Shown one piece after another: positions 26,822 through 35,194 of a stretch of 64,000 nt of DNA (positions are counted from its first letter, which is position 1; every line of letters begins with the position of its first letter). Position numbers and translations under genes: made by a program. The stretch covers positions 1 through 64,000 of the forward strand of contig JAFZHO010000039.1 in NCBI GenBank assembly GCA_017554835.1, given 5' to 3'. The DNA comes from Clostridia bacterium. Its GTDB lineage: Bacteria > Bacillota > Clostridia > Oscillospirales > RGIG7773. The notes below the pieces were generated by a model. The model was not told the origin of the DNA and searched no databases. It saw only the letters and a program-made list of their open reading frames with translations.

Positions 26822-28108
26822 TTATATTACGTCTTTTATAACGCTGCCGTCGGGAATAGAGACTTTTTTAATATCAGCGCCAAGACTTCTCAATTTTTCT
26901 ACCAAGTTTTCGTAGCCACGTTCGATATAATGGATATCAAGAACCTCTGTTCTGCCCTCGGCAATAAGCCCTGCAATAACAAGGGCTGCGCCTGCTCTCA
27001 AATCGCAGGAGCTAACGGGAGCGCCCATAAGAGAAGAAACTCCCTCAACTACGGCAACCTTGCCGTCAACCTGAATCTCGGCGCCCATTTTATTCAGTTC
27101 GCCAACGTAGCGGAAACGATGGTCATATACGCCCTCGGTTACGATGCTTGTCCCCTTTGCGATAGAAAGAAGAGTGGTAAACTGAGGTTGCATATCCGTT
27201 GGGAAACCGGGATAATAATAGGTTTTTATATTAGTTTTTGTTAGTGGGTTTTTATAGAAAACGCGAACGGCATCATCGTATTCCTCAACGCCAACCCCTG
27301 CTTCGATAAGTTTTGCAGTGATGCATTCAAGATGCTTTGGAATTACGTTTTTTATAGTAACGTCGCCCAAAGTTGCCGCCGCCGCAACCATATAAGTTCC
27401 CGCTTCTATCTGGTCGGGGATAATGGTATAGGTAGCACCAAAAAGTTTAGGAACGCCGTTAATTTTTATAACGTCGGTTCCTGCACCTTTAACGTCGGCG
27501 CCCATTGTATTCAAAAAGTTTGCCAAATCAACTATATGAGGTTCTTTTGCGGCATTTTCGATAATGGTCTGGCCCTCTGCCTTTGCTGCTGCAAGCATAA
27601 TATTGATAGTTGCGCCAACGCTTGCCATATCAAGATAAATAGAGGTTCCTATAAGTTTATCAACGCTTGCTACTATGCAGCCGCCGTCTGCCTGAATCTC
27701 GGCACCAAGAAGGGTAAAGCCCTTGAGATGCTGGTCAATGGGACGAACTCCGAAATCGCAACCGCCCGGCATGGGAACGGCGCATTTGCCGCATCTTCCA
27801 AGGAGCGCTCCGATAAGATAGCAGGAAGCGCGCATTTTTGCGGGAAGGTCGGGGGGAGCTTCAAAGGTTCTGACGCCGTCGCAGTTAATCTCAACGGTGG
27901 AAGAATCGATATAGCGAACGGTGGCGCCCATTGTATATAAAATTTCAAGCATTAGTTTGACGTCGCTGATATTGGGAAGGTTTTCGATAATGCAGGGTCC
28001 GTCTGCAAGAAGGGTAGCGGGAATTACTGCAACGGCAGCATTTTTAGCACCGGCAATCTCAACACTGCCGATGAGTTTTTTGTTGCCGTGTATAACGTAT
28101 TTTTCCAA
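26822..28108 (-). CDS. murA: UDP-GlcNAc 1-carboxyvinyltransferase MurA
   Basis: A 428-residue enzyme catalysing the first committed step of peptidoglycan synthesis (PEP plus UDP-GlcNAc). GSVEIAGAKNAAVAVIPATL gives the conserved Lys22/Asn23 region. PMPGGCDFGVRPIDQH holds the catalytic Cys that fosfomycin alkylates, and HRFRYVGELNKMGA is typical of the family. I choose a TTG start at 28108, giving MEKYVIHGNKK, because GGGGATG lies at normal spacing before it and the family starts MEKYVI; the ATG at 28117 directly abuts the G box. It has its own promoter and precedes walJ. Confidence 0.92.
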   Translation of the reverse strand: MEKYVIHGNKKLIGSVEIAGAKNAAVAVIPATLLADGPCIIENLPNISDVKLMLEILYTMGATVRYIDSSTVEINCDGVRTFEAPPDLPAKMRASCYLIGALLGRCGKCAVPMPGGCDFGVRPIDQHLKGFTLLGAEIQADGGCIVASVDKLIGTSIYLDMASVGATINIMLAAAKAEGQTIIENAAKEPHIVDLANFLNTMGADVKGAGTDVIKINGVPKLFGATYTIIPDQIEAGTYMVAAAATLGDVTIKNVIPKHLECITAKLIEAGVGVEEYDDAVRVFYKNPLTKTNIKTYYYPGFPTDMQPQFTTLLSIAKGTSIVTEGVYDHRFRYVGELNKMGAEIQVDGKVAVVEGVSSLMGAPVSSCDLRAGAALVIAGLIAEGRTEVLDIHYIERGYENLVEKLRSLGADIKKVSIPDGSVIKDVI

Positions 28109-28139
28109 AAATATCATCCCCAATACAATTATTCATATT

Positions 28140-28168
28140 ATTATAACATTTTAGAAATATTTATGCAA
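28140..28168 (-). promoter_or_regulatory. Promoter of murA-walJ
   Basis: On the minus strand TTGCAT (28168-28163) and TATAAT (28145-28140) with a 17-bp spacer. The -35 box overlaps the stop region of the histidine kinase gene. Confidence 0.65.
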
Positions 28169-29900
28169 TAGGTAAAGAAAGAACAAATCTATTTCCATTT
28201 TCAAAAGAAGCATCAAGATAAAGGTCGCCGCCGTGTTTTCTTGAGCTTTCTCTTGAGATAGCAAGACCAAGCCCCGTTCCGCCTGTTTGGCGTGAACGTG
28301 CTTTATCAACGCGGAAAAATCTCTCAAAAATTTTATCGTTATATTCAGACGGGATTTTTTCGCCGTGGTCAATAACGGACATAATAATATTGTTGCCTTT
28401 TTTCTCGGTTGTAATTCTGATAGTATCTTTTTTTATTGTGTATTTTATGGCATTTGATATAATGTTTTCTACGCAGCGGTAAATAAGGTTTTCGTCTGCG
28501 GTTATGGAAAATTCAAAGAGGTTTTCAAGGTCGAAGGAAATCTCTTTTTCTTTTGCGTTTATGGAAACGTTTTTAACTGCGGACAAGATAGTTTCTTTTA
28601 TATCAAATACTGATTTTGAAAGGGTTTCTTCCTTTTCGTTTTTAGATAAAGTAAGCATATCCTTAACGATTTTTGCCATTCTGTCCGTTTCCTTTAATAT
28701 GGTATTTAGAAAATCTTTTTTGATTTCGGATGGCATTTCATCATCGTCATAAATACTCTGGGCATAGCTTTTAACCACGGTAAGTGGGGTTTTGAGCTCG
28801 TGGGAAGCGTTTGCCGCAAAGGTTTTTTGCAAGGTTATGTAATTTTGTTCCTCGGAAACGTCGTGGATTATGCAGAGAAGATTTTTCTCACTTGTTTCAA
28901 AGGGGGCAAAAATGATTTTCAGGGTTTTATCCTCTTTTGGAAGAAGATAGGAAAAAGTTTTTTCTCCCATATCAAGAAGGTCCTTAAAATCTTTTTCAAG
29001 GAAAGAGAAGATGGAGGAGAACAAAGCTTTTTTATCAAAATTAAAAAGCTCTTTTGCAACGTCGTTATAGTGATAAAGTTTTCCCTCTTTTGAAAAAACC
29101 ATTACTCCGTCTGTCAGATGGGAGAAGATGGCGGAGAGCTTATTTTTCTCGTCGTTAAGATTGTCGAGGGAGGTTTTTAACTTTGAGGACATACTGTCAA
29201 ATGCTTTTGATAAAAGCCCGATTTCGTCGGTGCTTTTGGAATTTAAGCGAAATTCCAGATTTCCTTCTTCGATTTTCTTTGCTGCAAAGGTTAAATCCTC
29301 GATGGGTTTTGTTATTATTTTTGAAATTTTAAAAGATAAAATAACAGAAATCAAAAGCCCTAAAAAACAGCACCCCAAAGTAACAACGGAAACAGAGGAG
29401 ATAATGCTATTTACTTTTGCCATGCTATCCGTCACGCATATAACTCCAAGAATCTGGGTTTTGTATTTAAGGGGCGTGCAGAAAATCATTGACCTGCCAA
29501 AATAATTTATAGAGTTTTCAAAATTGCCGTTAAGGGCGTTTTTGAAATTTTCTGTTTTGATTATTTCGTCGTTTTGAAGATGGCTTTCTCCCGAAAGGGT
29601 TTTTCCGTCGGCAGATAAAATTATATATCCACGGTCGCTGTTAAGGGATAGATTCAGCTTCTGATTTTCTACTCCTTCCATAACGCTATGCAAAAAATCC
29701 TCATTGCTTTTTGAAAGGGCGGCATACTGACCTATAAAATCCTTATTCAGAACTTTTTCCGTATCGGAATAAAAATTATTTATAAAGAAAAACCGAACGG
29801 AAAGACTGATAAGGGACCCAACGAAAAAAAGCATTACAATAACAAGACAAATAAAAGAAATGAGAAATTTAGTTTTTATGGTATTTTTCTTTTCTTTCAT
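28161..29900 (-). CDS. Sensor histidine kinase, PhoR/WalK-like
   Basis: A 579-residue membrane kinase. Transmembrane helices near residues 11-37 and 168-192 flank an extracellular sensor domain of about 130 residues. HAMP (about 190-243), PAS (about 255-350; LTDGVMVFSKEGKLYHYN), HisKA with phospho-acceptor ASHELKTPLTVVKS and HATPase_c (N box NIISNAIKYT, G boxes TGGTGLGLAIS) follow. The same layout is seen in PhoR and WalK. ATG 29900 is preceded by TTGGAGT and lies four bases after the response-regulator stop, so they are one operon. The signal is unknown. Confidence 0.92.
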   Translation of the reverse strand: MKEKKNTIKTKFLISFICLVIVMLFFVGSLISLSVRFFFINNFYSDTEKVLNKDFIGQYAALSKSNEDFLHSVMEGVENQKLNLSLNSDRGYIILSADGKTLSGESHLQNDEIIKTENFKNALNGNFENSINYFGRSMIFCTPLKYKTQILGVICVTDSMAKVNSIISSVSVVTLGCCFLGLLISVILSFKISKIITKPIEDLTFAAKKIEEGNLEFRLNSKSTDEIGLLSKAFDSMSSKLKTSLDNLNDEKNKLSAIFSHLTDGVMVFSKEGKLYHYNDVAKELFNFDKKALFSSIFSFLEKDFKDLLDMGEKTFSYLLPKEDKTLKIIFAPFETSEKNLLCIIHDVSEEQNYITLQKTFAANASHELKTPLTVVKSYAQSIYDDDEMPSEIKKDFLNTILKETDRMAKIVKDMLTLSKNEKEETLSKSVFDIKETILSAVKNVSINAKEKEISFDLENLFEFSITADENLIYRCVENIISNAIKYTIKKDTIRITTEKKGNNIIMSVIDHGEKIPSEYNDKIFERFFRVDKARSRQTGGTGLGLAISRESSRKHGGDLYLDASFENGNRFVLSLPIA

Positions 29901-29904
29901 ATAA

Positions 29905-30570
29905 TTACTCCAAATCAAGATAATATCCTGCGCCACGCCGGGTTTTAATGATATCAAAGTTTTCCATCTTTGCACGAAGACGCTTTATGGTAACGTCAAC
30001 CCCACGGGTATCGCCGATATATTCTTCGTATCCCCAGATTTTTTTGAGAAGCTCTTCTCTTGAAAATACTCTTGACGGATTTTTTGAAAAAAGGTCTAAA
30101 AGAAGATTTTCCCTTGCGGTGAGGGGGATTTTTTCTCCGTTTAAAATTATTTCGCTATTTTTAAAATCAAAGAAAAGATTTTCCTTTAATAAAAGTCTGT
30201 CTGATTTGGGCGGGGCTTTTCTGATATTTGCGTTGATTCTTGCAATAAGCTCTCTGTTTGAAAAGGGCTTTGAAACGTAGTCGTTTGCCCCAAGCTCGAA
30301 CCCTCGCACCTTTGAATCCTCGTCATCCATGGCGGTGAGCATAATTACGGGGGTGGTTTTTTTCTCACGAAGGCCCTTTAAAATATCAAATCCGTTCATA
30401 AAGGGGAGCATTACGTCAAGAAGGATAATATCAAAATCCTCTTTAAGAGAAAGAGAAAGTCCTTTTTCTCCGTCCGTTGCAAAAGAGAGGGAAAAGCCCT
30501 CTTTATCAAGAATATATTTTAAAATTGAAATTATATTTTCGTCGTCTTCGACTATAAGGATTTTGCTCAT
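29905..30570 (-). CDS. OmpR-family response regulator
   Basis: A 221-residue DNA-binding regulator. The receiver domain has the acidic pair EDD, phospho-acceptor Asp in IILLDVMLPFMNG, Thr in VIMLTAMDD and Lys in YVSKPFSNREL. The C-terminal winged helix has PLTARENLLLDLFSKNPSRV and GVDVTIKRLRAKME, as in PhoP/WalR. ATG 30570 is chosen because GGGAGGG precedes it; the longer frame would start inside that box. Cognate to the downstream kinase, and adjacent to murA-walJ, which suggests but does not prove a cell-envelope role. Confidence 0.93.
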   Translation of the reverse strand: MSKILIVEDDENIISILKYILDKEGFSLSFATDGEKGLSLSLKEDFDIILLDVMLPFMNGFDILKGLREKKTTPVIMLTAMDDEDSKVRGFELGANDYVSKPFSNRELIARINANIRKAPPKSDRLLLKENLFFDFKNSEIILNGEKIPLTARENLLLDLFSKNPSRVFSREELLKKIWGYEEYIGDTRGVDVTIKRLRAKMENFDIIKTRRGAGYYLDLE

Positions 30571-30596
30571 TATTATCCCTCCCCCCATTTTTCTTC

Positions 30597-30626
30597 ATTA
30601 TATCATATATTATAAAGAAGTGTAAA
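30597..30626 (-). promoter_or_regulatory. Promoter of the two-component operon
   Basis: On the minus strand TTTACA (30626-30621) and TATAAT (30602-30597) with an 18-bp spacer. Confidence 0.6.
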
Positions 30627-30770
30627 CACGTTATAATAAGGAAAAAAGTTAAAAATGAAATTTAAATTTCAAAAGTAAATTTTGGTTAAAGAAAAATTAG
30701 TTTACATAACACGACGGTAAATCAAGGGTTTTGGGAGAAATGGAAAATTTTAAAGGTAAGAAACATAGCA

Positions 30771-30902
30771 TTATCAAGGGTTATCAACATTATCCACCGA
30801 GTTATCCACAATAATTATGTTAACATTGCAAGTAAATGTTAAAAAAAAATTATCCACCGCCCAAAATGGCTATATTCCACACTTTTCACAGAGTTATCCA
30901 CA
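30771..30902 (+). other. DnaA-box cluster (candidate origin or DnaA-binding locus)
   Basis: The 730 bp between 30571 and 31298 hold no gene. Within them, nonamers matching TTATCCACA occur on one strand: perfect at 30802-30810 and 30894-30902; one mismatch at 30781-30789 (TTATCAACA), 30790-30798 and 30850-30858 (TTATCCACC). Weaker ones are at 30771-30779 and 30873-30881. An AT-rich stretch lies at 30811-30850 and another at 30630-30700. Seven boxes in about 130 bp is the density of oriC regions. dnaA itself is not in the window. Confidence 0.65.
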
Positions 30903-31078
30903 ATTCCGGTGATTTTCTTCGGCAAAAAGGAACTGCTCCCGAACCCTTGATTTTCAAGGATTTGGAGAGTTTTTTACAGAAAATGACGCAAGATGAGACA
31001 AAAATTCACTTTTTTCGACTTTGGATTTTTAAAGGTCGTGTCAATAGCAAAGTTTGACTTTTTTCAAAAAAATTTTTA

Positions 31079-31107
31079 TTGACATATCAAAATATATTTT
31101 GTATAAT
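31079..31107 (+). promoter_or_regulatory. Sigma-A promoter of the TPP-thiT transcript
   Basis: Perfect TTGACA (31079-31084) and TATAAT (31102-31107) with a 17-bp spacer. Confidence 0.9.
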
Positions 31108-31114
31108 CTTGTTG

Positions 31115-31197
31115 AATCAGGGGTGCTGTAAAAAGCTGAGAGAAATTTATTTCAACCCTTTTAACCTGAAGTGGATAATGCCATCGTAGGAAGATTT
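31115..31197 (+). promoter_or_regulatory. TPP (THI-box) riboswitch
   Basis: The leader has the conserved TPP-aptamer elements in order: CAGGGGTGCT, AGCTGAGAGAAA, AACCCTTTTAACCTGA, and TGGATAATGCCATCGTAGG. These are the pyrimidine-binding GCTGAGA and pyrophosphate-binding GGATAATGCCAGCGNAGGGA arms. A terminator follows, so high thiamine pyrophosphate should stop transcription before thiT. Confidence 0.95.
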
Positions 31198-31221
31198 AGT
31201 TTTTCATATCAGCGATAGTAT

Positions 31222-31252
31222 ATCCATAGAGGTAATCTCTATGGATTTTTTT
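31222..31252 (+). terminator. Terminator of the TPP riboswitch
   Basis: ATCCATAGAG and CTCTATGGAT form a perfect 10-bp stem with a GTAAT loop and a T run to 31252. It is the expression platform between the aptamer and thiT. Confidence 0.9.
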
Positions 31253-31297
31253 CATCTTTAGGGAGATATTATTATATTTCTTAAAGGAGGGTTTTCG

Positions 31298-31921
31298 ATG
31301 AAAACCGAAAAAACCACTGCGCTGGTTGAATGCGCAGTAATGGTGGCACTGGCTACCATATTATCTTTTATCAAAATCATGGACTTGCCATACGGAGGGT
31401 CAATCACCCTTTGCTCCATGGTGCCACTTATTATCGTTTCCTATCGAAGAGGAACAAAATGGGGTATTATGGCTGCTTTCGTTTTTAGCTTAATTCAGCT
31501 TTTGACGGGGCTATCATCTATCAAGGGAATAACGGGCTTCTTTATCGTTATGGGGTCTATTCTTCTTGATTACGTAATCGCCTATACGGTTTTAGGTCTT
31601 GGAGGCGTTTTCAGAAACAGCGTTAAAAATCCTGCAATTTCACTTGGTCTTGGAGCTATGATATCCTGCGTTTTGAGATATTTTTGCAGTTTTTTATCCG
31701 GAGCGCTTTTTTGGAGCGAATATGCAACGGATACTCTGAGTTCCATGGCAGAAAAAGGACTTGCCATTGCAGGTCAGATTCTTGAAAACTATTCAGGAAC
31801 GGCGCTTTCTATGCTATACTCTCTTCTTTATAACGGACTTTATATGATTCCTGAGATTATTCTGACCGTTGCGGTTTGCGTTATTCTCGGATTTTCTAAA
31901 AAAATAGCCACTAAATACTAA
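31298..31921 (+). CDS. thiT: ThiT thiamine ECF transporter S component
   Basis: A 207-residue, six-helix thiamine-binding protein. LPYGGSITLCSMVPLIIVSY and RRGTKWGIMAAF are the ThiT signature, and the late segment FLSGALFWSEYA supplies a thiamine-contacting aromatic/acid pair. An AAAGGAGG site precedes the ATG. It stands alone behind a TPP riboswitch, which confirms the substrate. Like the other S components in this window it has no adjacent EcfA/T and would share the energising module. Confidence 0.95.
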   Translation: MKTEKTTALVECAVMVALATILSFIKIMDLPYGGSITLCSMVPLIIVSYRRGTKWGIMAAFVFSLIQLLTGLSSIKGITGFFIVMGSILLDYVIAYTVLGLGGVFRNSVKNPAISLGLGAMISCVLRYFCSFLSGALFWSEYATDTLSSMAEKGLAIAGQILENYSGTALSMLYSLLYNGLYMIPEIILTVAVCVILGFSKKIATKY

Positions 31922-31951
31922 AAAAAGCCACCCCACCGGGTGCTTTTTTTA
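31922..31951 (+). terminator. Terminator after thiT
   Basis: AGCCACCC and GGGTGCT pair around CACC with one bulged base; A run before and T run after. Confidence 0.75.
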
Positions 31952-32007
31952 AGCTTATATGCTATAATTAATCTTGTAACCTTAAATATTTTATTATGGA
32001 GAATTCT

Positions 32008-33516
32008 ATGAACAAAATCAAAATTGGATGGGCGGAAATTGATATAACCCCCGAAAAGAAAGTTTCTCTTATCGGTCAGTTTTCCGAGAGGATTTCGGAA
32101 TTTGTTGAAAAACCGTTGACGGCAACGGCGCTTGCTCTGGAATCAGATGGCAAAGTGGCTGTTTTTTGCTCTTGCGACCTTGTGGGAACGGACTGGGCTT
32201 TATTGGATGCAGTGAGAAAACGCCTTTGCGAAAAAAATGCGCCTTTTGATGTGAATTCCGTTATTATAAACGCTACCCACGTTCATACTGCGGGATATAG
32301 CAGCATGTATCGAAATGCGCCCGAAGGTCAGGGACTTTTTGAAAATTACAGAAAAACCATTTTGGAATATTTAGCTCCCAATCAGAAATACGTTGATAAT
32401 TCAAAAACGGAAAAAAGAGAGGACGTTGCAACTCCAAAAGAGATATTTGATATTCTTGTTGACAGAATTTCGAAGGTTATTTTGCTTGCATACGAGAGAA
32501 GAAAAGAAGGCTCTTTTGTAAACGCTTTTGGTAGAGCGCCCGTTGGAATGTGCCGTCGCAGTGCGTTTTCCGACGGTACTGCTCAGATGTGGGGCGATAC
32601 CAATACGGAAAAATTTACCCAGCTTGAAGGCGGCAGTGATACCGGTATTGAGTTATTATACTTTTTTGATGAAGATAAAAAACTTACGGGAATCGTGGCA
32701 AATCTTGCCTGCCCTGCTCAGTGCGTTCAGCACCGCCATTTTGTTTCTCCTGATTTCTGGGGCGAAGCAAAAATGCTTTTGCGAAAAAGGTTTGGGGAAA
32801 ATATTTTCTTATTGCCTCAGTGCTCGGCAGCGGGAGATCAGTGCCCCGTTGACCTTGTGCGCTTCGTTGAGCCTGAAAGTGATCTGGACGACCCCAACTG
32901 CATAAGAATTAATCCACCAAAAAGAAAAGCAGATCCGTCTATGTTTGACCTATCGGGAATGAAACTTACGGGCAGAAGAATTGCAAACGAGATTATTATG
33001 GTATATGAGGATGGTCTTGATGATCCCGTTTTGTCCGCGGCTTTTGAGCATAAAATAATAAAGATGCCTCTGCCTCTTCGCCGCGCCACCGATGATGACG
33101 TTAAAAACGCAAAAGAGGGAATCCGTTCTTATATGGCGGCAAAAGAGGGTGACGTTGACTTTAACGATATTGCCATGGTGATGATTCATCTGGGGGTTTT
33201 AGATAGAGAAAAACTTCAAAAAGAAGTGGAATTTATCGAGGAGGAGATTCATATTATCCGACTTGGAGATATTTCTTTTGCAACAAATCCTTTTGAACTT
33301 TTCTTAAATTACGGAAATCAGATAAAAGCAAGATCAAAAAGCGAGCAGACCTTTATCGTGCAACTTGCAAACGGAGCGGAAGGATATCTTCCCACCAAAA
33401 TTGCGGAACTTCACGGTCATTACAGCGGATTTATTTCAAGCGGTCTTATTGGTCACGAGGGAGGAGAGATTCTGGTTGAAAAGACTCTTTCTCATATTGC
33501 AGACCTATTCGAATAA
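32008..33516 (+). CDS. Neutral/alkaline ceramidase-like protein, cytoplasmic
   Basis: A 502-residue protein. The N terminus KIGWAEIDITPEKKVSL followed by FSERISEFVEKPLTATALAL, with FCSCDLVGT and INATHVHTAGYS, is the start of the neutral/alkaline ceramidase family. The His pair in ATHVHT is a likely zinc site, and PQCSAAGDQCPVD resembles the nucleophile loop region. It has no signal peptide, unlike true ceramidases, and sphingolipids are unlikely in this host, so it is probably a metal-dependent amidase or esterase on another substrate. ATG 32008 is preferred because GGAG precedes it; ATG 31996 lies over that box. Confidence 0.75.
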   Translation: MNKIKIGWAEIDITPEKKVSLIGQFSERISEFVEKPLTATALALESDGKVAVFCSCDLVGTDWALLDAVRKRLCEKNAPFDVNSVIINATHVHTAGYSSMYRNAPEGQGLFENYRKTILEYLAPNQKYVDNSKTEKREDVATPKEIFDILVDRISKVILLAYERRKEGSFVNAFGRAPVGMCRRSAFSDGTAQMWGDTNTEKFTQLEGGSDTGIELLYFFDEDKKLTGIVANLACPAQCVQHRHFVSPDFWGEAKMLLRKRFGENIFLLPQCSAAGDQCPVDLVRFVEPESDLDDPNCIRINPPKRKADPSMFDLSGMKLTGRRIANEIIMVYEDGLDDPVLSAAFEHKIIKMPLPLRRATDDDVKNAKEGIRSYMAAKEGDVDFNDIAMVMIHLGVLDREKLQKEVEFIEEEIHIIRLGDISFATNPFELFLNYGNQIKARSKSEQTFIVQLANGAEGYLPTKIAELHGHYSGFISSGLIGHEGGEILVEKTLSHIADLFE

Positions 33517-33524
33517 TGCTTATC

Positions 33525-33549
33525 ACCCCCGTTTATACGGGGGTTTTTT
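33525..33549 (+). terminator. Terminator after ceramidase-like gene
   Basis: ACCCCCGT and ACGGGGGT pair around a four-base loop, followed by six T. Confidence 0.88.
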
Positions 33550-33597
33550 AAAGGTAAGAAGAGTAAAATCTATCAAGATTCGACTCTTGTTACCTTT
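33550..33597 (+). repeat. Long imperfect hairpin
   Basis: AAAGGTAA-AAGAGT-ATCT pairs with AGAT-ACTCTT-TTACCTTT, with symmetric mismatched joints (G/G and AAA/TCG) and a four-base loop. It lies directly after a complete terminator and before the next promoter. It could be a second terminator (TATTTT follows) or a small mobile-type palindrome. Confidence 0.5.
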
Positions 33598-33634
33598 TAT
33601 TTTGTTGAAATAAAAATAATTTTATCAAAATGGG

Positions 33635-33663
33635 TTGACAAAAAGATTTTAGCGTGTTAGTAT
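33635..33663 (+). promoter_or_regulatory. Promoter of the amino-acid ABC transporter
   Basis: TTGACA (33635-33640) and TAGTAT (33658-33663) with a 17-bp spacer; a better TATAAT at 33661 would need a 20-bp spacer. Confidence 0.6.
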
Positions 33664-33699
33664 AATAAAGTGATTAAAATATCAAAGGAGTAATTTATC

Positions 33700-34479
33700 A
33701 TGAAAAAAATTATTGCACTCGTATTATTAACAATTTTGGCAGTTACCTGCTTTGCAGGCTGCAAAGGTCAGGAAACAATAGTCGTTGGTTATACTATTTA
33801 CGCGCCAATGAACTATATGGAAAACGGTGAGCTTATCGGTTTTGATACCGAACTTGCCAAAGCAGTTTTCGAAGGTATGAACTGCAAGGTTGTTTTCAAA
33901 GAAATCGACTGGAAAGCTAAATATACAGAATTAGATTCCGGCAATATTGACTGCATCTGGAACGGCTTTACTGCAAACGCTGCTGATGATGACGGCGTTC
34001 AGCGTTCTGAAAAGGTTGACTTCTCATATAACTATATGGAAAACCTTCAGGTAGTTGTTGCTAAAAAAGGTGCGGATATTGCAACTAAAGAGGATTTAAA
34101 TGGCAAAATTGCAGATGCTGAACTTGGTTCTGCAGGTGAAAGTTATGCAAAAGGATTTGAAGGCACTACTTTCAAAGGCGCCGTTAAACAGACGGATTGC
34201 TTACTATCAGTAAAAACAGATAACGCTGACTTTGCAGTTGTTGATGCTCAGCTTGCAAAAAGCTATTGCGGCAAAGGAGACTATGCTGATTTAGAGATAA
34301 TCGAAGCTCTTTCAAGTGACGTTGAATACTATGCAATCGGCTTTAAAAAGGGTAGCGAGTTAACTTCCAAAGTTAACGAACAGTTGGAGAAATTGGCTTC
34401 TGACGGAACTATCGCTAAATTAGGCGAAAAATATAACGTTGCAACTTCCGTTATTACTGATTATTCAAGCCAGAAATAA
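33700..34479 (+). CDS. Amino-acid ABC transporter substrate-binding lipoprotein
   Basis: A 259-residue periplasmic-binding-type protein anchored by lipid. The signal peptide ends in the lipobox TCFAGC, with the lipid-carrying Cys near residue 21. The mature part is a type-3 solute-binding fold (VVGYTIYAPMNYMENGELIG, DTELAKAVFEGMNCKV, DCIWNGFTAN), which binds polar amino acids in this family. It is followed by a permease and an ATPase gene in one operon. The exact amino acid is not readable; cystine, glutamine and others are possible. Confidence 0.9.
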   Translation: MKKIIALVLLTILAVTCFAGCKGQETIVVGYTIYAPMNYMENGELIGFDTELAKAVFEGMNCKVVFKEIDWKAKYTELDSGNIDCIWNGFTANAADDDGVQRSEKVDFSYNYMENLQVVVAKKGADIATKEDLNGKIADAELGSAGESYAKGFEGTTFKGAVKQTDCLLSVKTDNADFAVVDAQLAKSYCGKGDYADLEIIEALSSDVEYYAIGFKKGSELTSKVNEQLEKLASDGTIAKLGEKYNVATSVITDYSSQK

Positions 34480-34495
34480 TTAAAGGTGAATATAA

Positions 34496-35191
34496 ATGTC
34501 GTTTTTAGAGGTTTGTTCATTCTTATTTGACGGCTTTAAAATATCGTTATTAATCTTTGCGGTGACGCTGCTTTGCGGCGCACCGCTTGGTTTGCCTATA
34601 GCGTTTTGCTCCATGAGCAGGTTTAAAGTTGTCAGAACTATTTCAAAAATCTTTGTCTGGATAATAAGAGGCGTTCCTCTTATGCTTCAGATTTTTATAA
34701 TTTATTACGTTCCTTCCCTTATATTCGGAAGCACCATCTGGAGAGATATAAACCTATATTTTACTACCGGAGATACTTTATCTTATACCGGTAGTATTAT
34801 TGCTGTTCTGATTGCTTTTGTTATTAACTACGCCTGCTATTTTTCCGAAATATATCGTGGCGGTATTGAAAGCATTTCAAAAGGTCAATACGAAGCCGGC
34901 TACGTTTTAGGTCTTACCAAATCCCAGATTTTCAAGAAAATTATTTTAAAGCAGGTTGTTAAGAGAATAGTTCCGCCTATGTCCAACGAAATTATAACGT
35001 TGATTAAAGATACCGCCCTTGCTAACTGCATTATGGTTGGAGAAATTATTTATAAAGCAAATACCCTTGCCGCCGAGGAACAATTGATCTGGCCCTTATT
35101 CTTTGCAGGAGTTTTCTACTTGATTTTCGTGGGAATTTTGACCATTGTTCTTGGCAAGATCGAAAAGAAGCTTAGCTATTTTAGGAGTTAG
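34496..35191 (+). CDS. Amino-acid ABC transporter permease (HisM/GlnP type)
   Basis: A 231-residue permease with about five helices. The EAA loop that docks on the ATPase is YEAGYVLGLTKSQIFKKIIL, followed by PPMSNEIITLIKDTALANCI, both hallmarks of polar amino-acid permeases. Sixteen bases after the binding protein gene, and four bases before the ATPase gene. A single permease gene implies a homodimer. Confidence 0.93.
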   Translation: MSFLEVCSFLFDGFKISLLIFAVTLLCGAPLGLPIAFCSMSRFKVVRTISKIFVWIIRGVPLMLQIFIIYYVPSLIFGSTIWRDINLYFTTGDTLSYTGSIIAVLIAFVINYACYFSEIYRGGIESISKGQYEAGYVLGLTKSQIFKKIILKQVVKRIVPPMSNEIITLIKDTALANCIMVGEIIYKANTLAAEEQLIWPLFFAGVFYLIFVGILTIVLGKIEKKLSYFRS

Positions 35192-35194
35192 AAT

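Noticed and set aside
27332..27940. 202-codon frame antisense to murA
   Set aside because: Low-complexity Cys/Gly-rich translation that mirrors the murA coding pattern; no ribosome site.
30836..31057. 73-codon open frame across the DnaA boxes
   Set aside because: No ribosome binding site, no recognisable domain, and it runs over the repeated boxes.
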